64,000 bases of DNA from JBIOHP01 sp044449065 (GTDB lineage: Bacteria > Bacteroidota > Ignavibacteria > UBA10030 > SZUA-254): contig JBIOHP010000011.1 of the NCBI GenBank assembly GCA_044449065.1, forward strand, positions 1 through 64,000, in the 5' to 3' direction. This document shows positions 9,146 to 17,268 of the stretch, piece by piece; the stretch's first letter is position 1, and the number at the start of each line of letters is the position of its first letter. The notes below the pieces were generated by a model. The model did no database searches. It saw only the letters and a list, made by a program, of their open reading frames with translations, and was not told where the DNA came from. The position numbers and the translations under genes were made by a program.

Positions 9146-9223
9146 TCACCCTGAGCGAAGTCCCGACCTCTTCTTCGACTTCACTTCATTCCGCTCAGAA
9201 TGACCGTCGGGACGAAGTCGAAG
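9146..9223. repeat. Intergenic interleaved inverted repeats (REP-like)
   Basis: Three pairs of complementary arms occur in the order A-B-C-A'-B'-C': 9146-9157 with 9192-9203 (10 of 12 pair), 9161-9167 with 9206-9212 (perfect), and 9173-9182 with 9214-9223 (perfect). The interleaved order cannot fold as one simple hairpin. The 'CCCTGAGCGAAG' type of word is a common dispersed intergenic repeat in bacterial genomes. Confidence 0.6.
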
Positions 9224-9382
9224 GGAATACATTAAAAGTTCAAATCTAAAGTTCGTTAGCATGCGCCTCACCGCATTGTTCCGGGATTCCCAGCGATGAT
9301 CTCCTTATATCGATGCAAAATTAAATATTTTGAATCTCGTTACGATTAAACGGAGTTCTCGCACAATCTGTAGGGCATGGAT

Positions 9383-9423
9383 AAAAAAAAGGCAGGAAGT
9401 TGAATTCTTCCTGCCTTTTTTTT
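9383..9423. terminator. Bidirectional Rho-independent terminator
   Basis: A perfect inverted repeat, A-run plus GGCAGGAAG (9383-9399) against CTTCCTGCC plus T-run (9407-9423), has a 7-base loop. It sits between the plus-strand shikimate kinase and the convergent T9SS gene and has a T tract in both directions, so it can serve both. Confidence 0.9.
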
Positions 9424-9445
9424 AATAATTGGAGGGTTGTCCGTT

Positions 9446-10180
9446 TTATCGCAGCAGCATCATTTTCTTTGTGAATAAAAATATTCCCCCGTCATTTCCA
9501 ACCGCCTGGATCGTGTAGACATAAAGACCGCTGGATACGGATATTCCATTATCATTCGTGCCATCCCAGTGGACTGAATAGGAACCTGCCGCCTGTGAAC
9601 CTGCTGCCAATACCCGAACCATATTACCGAGGATGTTATACACCGCAATCTTGACGCCGGACGCCCGTGGGAGATCATATTCGATTGTTGTCGTCGGATT
9701 AAAAGGATTCGGATAATTTTGTTTTAAGGTGAATGATTCTGGAATGCCCTTAGTCCTTGATGTTATCACTCCAACATGGGTAGCGTATAAATTTATTGTT
9801 CTCGGATCGGGAGGACTTGGAAGCACTGTGCCGACATATAATGCCGTATCACCGCTGGTGTTCGCAATGAGGGAATCTTTCCCGAGTATTATGCGAAAAA
9901 CGACAGCATCGCTATCATGGAAACCGTCCCAACTGAAAGCGTTTACGCCGTATGTTCCGCTGACGGGGTCATAATTGGCATTACGTATTAATTGCATTTG
10001 GGAATTCAAGAGCTGGATGATCGGAATTCCATCCAGGGTGGACGGAATCTGACCATCAATTCGTACCGTACCGGTGAAAATTGCCTGAGTATTTATATTC
10101 TGCGCGTTCCCATTCGAGTTCAGTGAGAGCAACAAAATAAGAAATAACCCTGCAACATAACAAAGTCGTATCAAATACAT
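9446..10180 (-). CDS. Small secreted T9SS type A sorting-domain protein
   Basis: The frame is open from 10204, but the ATG at 10180 is preferred: it has AAAGGA upstream and gives a clean signal peptide (MYLIRLCYVAGLFLILLL...NAQ). About 110 residues of unassigned beta-rich sequence follow ('FTGTVRIDGQIPSTLDGIP'). The last 80 residues are a T9SS type A sorting domain: 'LKQNYPNPFNPTTTIEYDLP', 'VKIAVYNILG', 'SGLYVYTIQA' and a basic tail 'TKKMMLLR'. The sorting domain predicts export across the outer membrane by the type IX system. The mature domain is small and its function is unknown. Confidence 0.85.
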   Translation of the reverse strand: MYLIRLCYVAGLFLILLLSLNSNGNAQNINTQAIFTGTVRIDGQIPSTLDGIPIIQLLNSQMQLIRNANYDPVSGTYGVNAFSWDGFHDSDAVVFRIILGKDSLIANTSGDTALYVGTVLPSPPDPRTINLYATHVGVITSRTKGIPESFTLKQNYPNPFNPTTTIEYDLPRASGVKIAVYNILGNMVRVLAAGSQAAGSYSVHWDGTNDNGISVSSGLYVYTIQAVGNDGGIFLFTKKMMLLR

Positions 10181-10233
10181 TTCATATCCTTTCGTCAATC
10201 TCAACGTGCCTGCCGTACATAATTTGATATCGA

Positions 10234-10271
10234 AAAGGGCATTCCTGGTTGATCCCGGAGGAATGCCCTTT
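10234..10271 (-). terminator. Terminator of the 1507-residue T9SS protein gene
   Basis: Arms 10234-10245 and 10260-10271 pair perfectly over 12 bases (AAAGGGCATTCC with GGAATGCCCTTT). The stem lies 15 bases past the stop of the minus-strand gene at 10286 and ends in a short T run on that strand. Confidence 0.8.
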
Positions 10272-10285
10272 CGTATGAATTTGGT

Positions 10286-13200
10286 CTATTTGAGGAATAT
10301 CATCTTTCGGACGTCGACAAATGATGATGTACCTGCACTCGCCGTCAAACGGTATGTATAAATTCCGCTGGAAACGGTCATGCCATCGTTATTATGTCCA
10401 TCCCAAATTGATTGATAATAACCTGCTTCATGATTTGTTTGTTCGAGAGTTCGAACTTCCTGACCCAGCATATTATAGATCTTCAGAGTTACGTTCGCCG
10501 CTTTCGGCAACTCATAACGAATCGTCGTTACAGGGTTGAAAGGATTCGGATAATTCTGATGTAATGCGAATGATGTCGGAACAGCTTTTTCGTATGTCGT
10601 AGTGGTAATCTGCTGCGGTCCATCGATCACCGTCACATCTCCGAACTCTGTCCATTTTACCCGTTGTTCGATGAGCTGGTTATTAAAGAATAATTTAACC
10701 ATCTCTCCCGGTTTCGCGCCTTCATCCTGCGGAGTGCTGGGATTATCGGCATAGATTGCAATAGAGAAAATGCCGTCGGCGACAAATTTTGCCGTGCCGC
10801 ATACCGTTCCGTTATTATCCACCGCTTTAACGTCGGTCCCTTTCGGTATCAGTCTGCCGTTCGACATAACTTTCTTTCCGTAAGCAAACATCGCCATCGG
10901 GAGCGGAGATGCTCCGGCGTTCAACGCATACTTCGGTTTTCCGCTCAACGCAGTCGTTTGTTTCATTGATGGATGAGCCGTCTTTGTCGGGAGCACGGAA
11001 GTTCCGGGATACATGAATGTTTGACTTTCATCAACATTTGCAAAATATCCTTTGCCGGGCATCATAATATTAAAAGGACCATCGGGATATGAATTGAAGA
11101 ATTCCACACCGCCGCCCATGTTCGACCAATCGAGAGCGTTCACTAAACTGCCTTGCGCAATACCGCTTAATGCATGACCGGTAGAATCTGCTATTTGTGG
11201 AATATATGAGATGAAGTTATATCCCGAATCGAGTGGGATCGAAACATTGACGCAGATAGGCAGTCCGGTGAATATCAGAGAATCCGGATCGGCATTATCC
11301 CACAACCTGACGAAATATCCTTTCCTGAAATCAGTCCATAGGAAGGGATTGAAATCGCCTAATGGTGGAATGAAGTAATCGAACCGCGCATTGCCGGTTC
11401 CATCATTGATATAATCGAGGATTACTTTAACTTTACCCTCGGCAAGAAGATTGCTGAAGATCGATTTGACGCTATTATCAACCGGGAAGACATTCCATGA
11501 AACGGCATTGTATCCGGCAATCACCGGAACTTTCAATGAGTTCGGATGAACGGCGTCGATATCATACGGCGTGTATCCCTGAGGAGGTGGGAAAGCCGGA
11601 TGGAAGATTGCAAACCGCTGCGGAATGCAATAGCGTTCCCAGTATTCTGAGCAGTTAGAGATAACATGGAAGTAAATTGTATCTCCGTCTGCAATGCCCG
11701 CCTGGCCGTCCAGAATGGATATCGCATAATTGACGCCGTTCTTAACGCTTTCGGGCGCCACCATTACAATGTATGAGGTAATAAGAACGCCGTTTGCGCG
11801 GTATGCAGCGACAACTGATCCAGCGGGAACTGCCATTCCGTCGAGCGAGGCAAGACCGGAGAAGATTTGCTGAGCAAGACCTGTGCCCGGCAATTCACCC
11901 TGACCATTCAGCGAGATGGCTTGACTGCCGTCGTTTGTATAAATGGTGACAGTCCCATTGATGGGTCCGGGCGTCGATGGCTTGAACATAATCGGTAAGT
12001 CAATCGGAGTGCCTGGCGAAACGATCATTGATGGACCATAGATGACCGAATAATCGGCGCCGTTGAATACTACGCTGTCAATGGTAAGATTCCCTGTTCC
12101 GGAATTTGCAACATGAATCTTCAATGTTAAAGAATCTCCTAACTTGAGGGTCCCGAAGTTCAGGCATAAAGGAGAAATATCTTTGTGGGGATTTTGTACG
12201 CCCACCTGTACGGAGATAGAATCAAGATTGTTTGCTTTGTTCCATTCCGGAACGACATCGAGGGGATCCAGCCAGACGTAGAAATGCCTCATCCCGGGTG
12301 GAATCAAGCTGGAGAGCGTTACCGTTGTGGAGGAAGTATCTTCCGCTCCGACCGGTAGATTCACGAAAAGATCTCCGCCGAGTCTGTTACCCACGGTAAG
12401 CGGATTGTCGTCATAAAAACGCACGAGCACTCTATTTGCGTCGGTATTGGAAGCCGGATCATTCTTGAATTTTGCCCAAAGTTTAACCGATCCTCCGACG
12501 TCAATCGAAGAAGGAGTGACCTTCATGTCTTCAACGAATAAATCCATCCTCGATGCAACGATGTTAATATATGCAACGTTGCTGCTGGAATCTCCGTTAG
12601 AATCATACACGCGTAATCCAACGGTGCCCTGGTGAATGTCGCTAAATACGACTGTTACGGTGTCGGAGAATGAATCCCCGAAAATACCGTCGCCGTTGAG
12701 GTCCCAGTTATAACCCGTAATTGTCGTTCCAGGGGCGTCAGGACTATACGATGCGCGTCCATCAAGGAGTATGGGTTCGTTAACTTTTGCCGCGTAACTT
12801 GGTCCGCGTCCCGGCGGGATGGCCACCGCTACCGGTGGATGATGTCCCGCGCGAATAATTACATTCATGGTATTCGTGCTGTACATTGGCGGAGTACTGT
12901 TGTCTTTTACACGAAGCGTTATCGTGTAGGTTGTTTCCTTTGCGTAGCCCGGATCGGTCGGGATTGGTCCGGAGGCGTCGGGATGATTCCAGTCAATTCC
13001 ATCTGCAGCATTGAAGTCCCAGAGCCATTCGATGATTGATTTCGTCGGATCCTGATGGAACGATCCGGATCCATCTACGGTAAATGCCGTGTTTGGCGGT
13101 TTGGGATCTATCGGCGCTATAACTGCCACAGGTGGAGCTACTATTACTCCCTGTGTGAGAATCAATATCGCGAAGGCGCTATTCAACGGTCGTGATGCTG

Positions 13201-14809
13201 CCCATCCTAATAATGAACCATCATTGCTCCACGATCCATCCGATTGTTGTCCCCATGTCGGATTGTGGAGAAGCCAATCGGCATATTCGTTATACCAATT
13301 ATGCGCTCCGACGTTAACGACCGGATTGCGGTGATTAATAATGCGGAGTCCTTTCGCAACTGCGTACATTGAGTAGAGGTTGCCGCCAAAATGATCGGCA
13401 TAACCGTTATTATCTACCGTACTGCTCCAATTTGCATCGAGGAAATTAATAGCATTTGTTATTTCGACAGAATCGGTTGTGTATCCCAGCAACGCGTAGC
13501 TGCCAATACCCGCCCCGGTTTTTGTAATGTTATTCCACTGGCTGCGCGACATATAAGCGAAACCGCCGGTTCCATCCTGACTATACTGGAGCCAATAGAG
13601 GAGTTCGGTTTTTACCCATGGTAGAATCGGCATGCCCCAGCTATTTTGTGCCGCTTCCATAACCAATCCGGGCCATTGCGTGGCAGAATTATCTGCTGTA
13701 CCATAGTCTGGAGTATTAATGTAGTATTGCCAGCCGCCTCTATAGGTTCCATTTACTGAATCGGTTTGGCTATAGGCAATCTGATCGAGAAGGTTGATCA
13801 TGAGGTCGTACAGCGTTTTACCGGCGTAGGGACCTGAGCGTATCGTATCCATTTGCGCTGCAACGCTGGATTTTGCAGCTCCGAGAACCGCTAAACAGGC
13901 GACGCCGTTTGCGTAATTTTCACCGGTATTAAAATATGCTCCCAGGCCATCGCCGTTACTATCCGGATTGCCCGCATATTGAACAGAGATGGCGTCGTTC
14001 ACAACTAATCCAAATAGATATTCCAGACCCATCTGCACATATTCCGCATAGATATCGGTATAAATATCATTTGTCGGGAGGTGCCCATTTTCTTCGAAGG
14101 CGAGGCATGCGCCGCCGGTGGCTGCCGTATTTGCATAGCCGTCATACCAATGGCCGTCGGGATACTGGTTCTGGTAATTATAGAGCAATCCCTTCTCTAT
14201 AGCCATGTTGATTTCTCTCTGCATCGTTGAAACAGCGAATACCTGAACGACGGCTGATTTCTGGTCAACAACGGTGTTTGCATCTTGAACTTTTAGTGTA
14301 ACCGTTTTGGGTCCGCTCGTTGCATACGTGTGAGGTCCGCCGATAAATTGGCTGTTGGTTACCGTTCCTGAATCGATGACGCCGTCTCCATAATCAAGCC
14401 AGTATTGAAGCGGATAAAGTCCGCCATGGACATTTCCCCATACAGCAAGGGCCTGACCCGCGATCGCGTTTCCGTAGGTGCTGCTGACGCTGTAGCTTGG
14501 CATAATATTCACGCGGAGATTATTCGCCAGAGTATGATTTTTTCCCTTCGCGTTCACAATTCTTGAACGTCCCATCGGGGGAAGCTGCTTTTGTGTTATC
14601 CGGTTTGTAGAGATTTGTTCGAATAACTTTTTCCAAGCTTGCTGCGGGGTGACGGTTTCGGGTGGATTGGTGGGAGCAGGTGGTTTATACCCCTTCATCA
14701 TCTGCTGCGCCTTCGTCAACGGATCTAATTTCTGCTGTGCGTGGGAGATCGTTGTCATTAAAACGATCATTGCAATAAGAAATAGAGATGCCTGTAGAAA
14801 TTTGTTCAT
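10286..14809 (-). CDS. Large multidomain secreted T9SS protein (toroid, PKD, CARDB, ASPM-like domains)
   Basis: This 1507-residue protein has a signal peptide (1-24). A PKD-like fold follows at about 105-200 ('YWLDYGDGVIDSG'). Residues about 200-560 resemble an alpha/alpha-toroid of the prenyltransferase/squalene cyclase type, with repeated 'GG' turns and 'LNSAFAILILTQGV'. Two PKD domains follow ('IEWLWDFNAADG', 'ITGYNWDLNGDGIFGD'), then a CARDB domain at about 770-880 ('VVPEWNKANNLDSISV') and a choice-of-anchor D/ASPM-like domain ('LNFGTLKLGDSLTLKIHVAN'). An unassigned region precedes the C-terminal T9SS domain ('LHQNYPNPFNPVTTIRYELP'). No enzymatic motif is seen; polysaccharide or protein binding at the cell surface is inferred. 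It has its own terminator and a long upstream region. Confidence 0.85.
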   Translation of the reverse strand: MNKFLQASLFLIAMIVLMTTISHAQQKLDPLTKAQQMMKGYKPPAPTNPPETVTPQQAWKKLFEQISTNRITQKQLPPMGRSRIVNAKGKNHTLANNLRVNIMPSYSVSSTYGNAIAGQALAVWGNVHGGLYPLQYWLDYGDGVIDSGTVTNSQFIGGPHTYATSGPKTVTLKVQDANTVVDQKSAVVQVFAVSTMQREINMAIEKGLLYNYQNQYPDGHWYDGYANTAATGGACLAFEENGHLPTNDIYTDIYAEYVQMGLEYLFGLVVNDAISVQYAGNPDSNGDGLGAYFNTGENYANGVACLAVLGAAKSSVAAQMDTIRSGPYAGKTLYDLMINLLDQIAYSQTDSVNGTYRGGWQYYINTPDYGTADNSATQWPGLVMEAAQNSWGMPILPWVKTELLYWLQYSQDGTGGFAYMSRSQWNNITKTGAGIGSYALLGYTTDSVEITNAINFLDANWSSTVDNNGYADHFGGNLYSMYAVAKGLRIINHRNPVVNVGAHNWYNEYADWLLHNPTWGQQSDGSWSNDGSLLGWAASRPLNSAFAILILTQGVIVAPPVAVIAPIDPKPPNTAFTVDGSGSFHQDPTKSIIEWLWDFNAADGIDWNHPDASGPIPTDPGYAKETTYTITLRVKDNSTPPMYSTNTMNVIIRAGHHPPVAVAIPPGRGPSYAAKVNEPILLDGRASYSPDAPGTTITGYNWDLNGDGIFGDSFSDTVTVVFSDIHQGTVGLRVYDSNGDSSSNVAYINIVASRMDLFVEDMKVTPSSIDVGGSVKLWAKFKNDPASNTDANRVLVRFYDDNPLTVGNRLGGDLFVNLPVGAEDTSSTTVTLSSLIPPGMRHFYVWLDPLDVVPEWNKANNLDSISVQVGVQNPHKDISPLCLNFGTLKLGDSLTLKIHVANSGTGNLTIDSVVFNGADYSVIYGPSMIVSPGTPIDLPIMFKPSTPGPINGTVTIYTNDGSQAISLNGQGELPGTGLAQQIFSGLASLDGMAVPAGSVVAAYRANGVLITSYIVMVAPESVKNGVNYAISILDGQAGIADGDTIYFHVISNCSEYWERYCIPQRFAIFHPAFPPPQGYTPYDIDAVHPNSLKVPVIAGYNAVSWNVFPVDNSVKSIFSNLLAEGKVKVILDYINDGTGNARFDYFIPPLGDFNPFLWTDFRKGYFVRLWDNADPDSLIFTGLPICVNVSIPLDSGYNFISYIPQIADSTGHALSGIAQGSLVNALDWSNMGGGVEFFNSYPDGPFNIMMPGKGYFANVDESQTFMYPGTSVLPTKTAHPSMKQTTALSGKPKYALNAGASPLPMAMFAYGKKVMSNGRLIPKGTDVKAVDNNGTVCGTAKFVADGIFSIAIYADNPSTPQDEGAKPGEMVKLFFNNQLIEQRVKWTEFGDVTVIDGPQQITTTTYEKAVPTSFALHQNYPNPFNPVTTIRYELPKAANVTLKIYNMLGQEVRTLEQTNHEAGYYQSIWDGHNNDGMTVSSGIYTYRLTASAGTSSFVDVRKMIFLK

Positions 14810-15351
14810 AGTAGCTCCTCTTTAAGTAATGTTATTTATATGATGGTACTTTTAATTTTTTTTAATGAACAATAATGTATCGTAAAAACTCAACAAAACT
14901 ATGTGAAAAAACGATAAAAAATGCTACGAAATGTACTCCAAATTTAGAAAAAGGTTATTTAATAGTCAATACCCAAGGTCACATTTTTTTTTATCAATTT
15001 TGGCAATTTTCAAAATGGTAATGAACGAAAATTTAATGTGATTGGTCGAATTACGCCTCCTTTCAGTAAAAATTTCAACAAGCCCAAACTTTGATCGGTA
15101 CGGATCAATCTCTGTGCACTAAAGCTATTGTTTTTATTGAAGTTAACTACGAGTTTTTCGGTCCTTGAACGCGCAATTTTTTGATTAAAGATCAGGTAAA
15201 TTATGAATTCTGTTCTAAATTGTCCCTAATAATGGGGTAAACATTAGAAATGGCTATCAAGAGTATTCTCGTTGGATATCAAAAGTTTAAGGAAAATTCT
15301 CGTTTATAAAGCTTTATTCGGTTTGGGCTGGTAAGAACTGTAGATTAGACG
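14810..15351. other. AT-rich intergenic region with an operator-like palindrome
   Basis: No gene is supported in these 542 bases. At 15091-15108 the arms TTGATC and GATCAA flank GGTACG, a 16-of-18 palindrome that could be a regulator site about 280 bases upstream of the large T9SS gene. Several A/T runs are present; no promoter can be assigned with confidence. Confidence 0.4.
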
Positions 15352-16077
15352 CTAATGGATTGACTTTATTGTCACTTTCACCGGTGTGCCTTTGGGAGGC
15401 ACGAGCGATTCGTTAACCCTGTAGGTTTCGTCGTCGCGGCCCGTGGAGAGGGGATTATCAAGAATCGAATTCGGATCGTGATATGTGGTGACCAACGATT
15501 TTTCTACGTCTGCCATATATTTACCGTCGATCATTCTTGATCCGGAGAATATCCAAGGCGTATGTTCCATCGATCGTTTGTTGGGAATATCCCATGCAAA
15601 ATCTTCCGCCCGTACGGTTGTATCCTGGCCGTTTTTATTCCATGTCATAAATACATCGACAGAGTCTCCCCTTGGCGTCAATGTATCTCCCTGGACGGAC
15701 AAGCCGCCGATATAGTTCAACCCGAGCAAAATCAAAGCGACCTGCAAATGATAGGGAACCACATCGACGACCACAACAGATTCGTGCGTCTTCCCGCCGG
15801 TTGCGCATGCGACTAATTCAATCATTCCTTTTTGCATGTTGATTTTGCCCGGCATGGTCAACACGCGGTTTTTACTGTCGATCCTGATTGTGCCGAGCTG
15901 GAAAAGGTCGTCGCCGATTTTCTTTATTGGATTCTCAGAAGAATCGGGTTGCGCGGCGGATTGCGCGCGCACGACTCCCTGCCCAACAAACCGGCAGATG
16001 GATATGCTCAGAATGATAGTAAATATTTTAAGGGTAATCACGGTAACTGTATTGCGATATCGGTGAAATTCGATCAT
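15352..16077 (-). CDS. YdjY-domain secreted protein
   Basis: The 241-residue product has an N-terminal hydrophobic export signal followed by the YdjY domain. This shows 'TMPGKINMQKGMIELVACA', 'TGGKTHESVVVVDVVPYHLQ' and 'ALILLGLNYIGG', the order typical of the family. The C-terminal half ('DFAWDIPNKRSMEHTPWIFSG') continues the domain. Family members are secreted proteins of unknown function, sometimes found near envelope or redox proteins. The start at 16077 gives an unusually long n-region (about 13 residues) before the hydrophobic stretch; an internal start is possible but no better candidate was seen. It is the third of four minus-strand genes in this block. Confidence 0.75.
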   Translation of the reverse strand: MIEFHRYRNTVTVITLKIFTIILSISICRFVGQGVVRAQSAAQPDSSENPIKKIGDDLFQLGTIRIDSKNRVLTMPGKINMQKGMIELVACATGGKTHESVVVVDVVPYHLQVALILLGLNYIGGLSVQGDTLTPRGDSVDVFMTWNKNGQDTTVRAEDFAWDIPNKRSMEHTPWIFSGSRMIDGKYMADVEKSLVTTYHDPNSILDNPLSTGRDDETYRVNESLVPPKGTPVKVTIKSIH

Positions 16078-16304
16078 TAAATTAATACCAATCTATAAAA
16101 TTGTGACGCAATGAATCGATAAAGATAAGAATAATTTCTTCGGAATAAAAATATATTAATCATCGAATATTGATTAACGGGGAAATGCCCGGAGAGTAAA
16201 ATTACTTGAACACAGATTACTCCTTCCATAATTTTTTGACATTCCTGGAGTATTTGATTTACCGGTCAGGAGATACTTCCGGAATTTTTGCCCACACTCC
16301 ACCG

Positions 16305-17231
16305 TTAATGTTTATTTTCTGCCGGCGTCTTGTATTCAATACCCCATTGTTTCACATACTCTTCCAATGGACCAAGCCCCATTTCGGCTCTTCGTTTATT
16401 GACGTTTGGTTCGTCTTCTATGGGATAAATCTCATATTTTCCGTTATTCATTTGAAGCTGGGAACCATAGAGTTGCTTTTCGCCTTTTCTCATTTTCACG
16501 CGGTCAACCAATAAAGCGAACGAGGATTTGCTTAATTCTCCTTTATCGGCGGCGCCACGCAATAGTGGCAAATATTCTTCCTGCGTTTTCAGGTCGGCAT
16601 GCTGGATCACGAGCCAGGCAGTGGAGCTTTGATCTCCAACTAACGATTCTCCGGGATATCCATGCTCTTTAATGATTTCTTTGATTCTTATGAGGTTTAT
16701 TGAATCACGTTCGTTTTGTTCGGACCAAAGCGCTTTCATCTCTTTCGAGTCCCAGCCAAATTGTTTCTGAACTGAGTCCATGAGCATTCTGTTTTTTTGA
16801 TCGGATACATAGATAGCCGCAAGTTCGCTTATGAGGGGTTTATTTAAATGAGATTCATATTCATCTGCCTTCTTTTGAGCTTTGTCGATTAATTCTTCCC
16901 ATTCCTTTGTGTCATGCAGAGAATCCAGGTCGGTATCTTTTTTCAGGTGATCGATGTACCGCCATCCAAGGTCGATCGACCGGTTAAGATATTCCACCGC
17001 TTTATTTTTGTTCCCGGCTAAAGTCCATGAGCATGCAGAATTATAATAGTCATTCATTGTTCCTTTTTGAATTGAAAATGCGCTGTCGTAATATTCTCCG
17101 GAATTTTTATACTCTTTAGCGTCGTAGCATTTGTTTGCGAGGACGACTAATTCCTGGTAATTTTGTTGCTGGCAAATAAGCGCAGAAGAGAGCGCGGTTG
17201 ATAAAACTGCTAAAATAATTAAACGTTTCAC
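16305..17231 (-). CDS. Secreted TPR/DUF6624 protein
   Basis: This 308-residue protein begins with a signal peptide ending near 'ALICQQQ'. Residues about 25-110 form a TPR-like helical region ('YQELVVLANKCYDAKEYKNS', 'NSACSWTLAGNKNKAVEYLN'). The C-terminal part, from about residue 145, matches DUF6624: 'IKEIIKEHGYPGESLVGDQ', 'AWLVIQHADLKTQEEYLPLL' and 'RRAEMGLGPLEEYVKQWG'. Function is unknown; the domain often sits in exported proteins of Bacteroidota. Its start lies 37 bases past the end of the Ser/Thr kinase gene, so the two are probably co-transcribed, and the kinase's TPR domains make a shared pathway possible. Confidence 0.78.
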   Translation of the reverse strand: MKRLIILAVLSTALSSALICQQQNYQELVVLANKCYDAKEYKNSGEYYDSAFSIQKGTMNDYYNSACSWTLAGNKNKAVEYLNRSIDLGWRYIDHLKKDTDLDSLHDTKEWEELIDKAQKKADEYESHLNKPLISELAAIYVSDQKNRMLMDSVQKQFGWDSKEMKALWSEQNERDSINLIRIKEIIKEHGYPGESLVGDQSSTAWLVIQHADLKTQEEYLPLLRGAADKGELSKSSFALLVDRVKMRKGEKQLYGSQLQMNNGKYEIYPIEDEPNVNKRRAEMGLGPLEEYVKQWGIEYKTPAENKH

Positions 17232-17268
17232 GAGTTTGAATCCTTTTCTGGTTGGGCAACTGTTCTAC

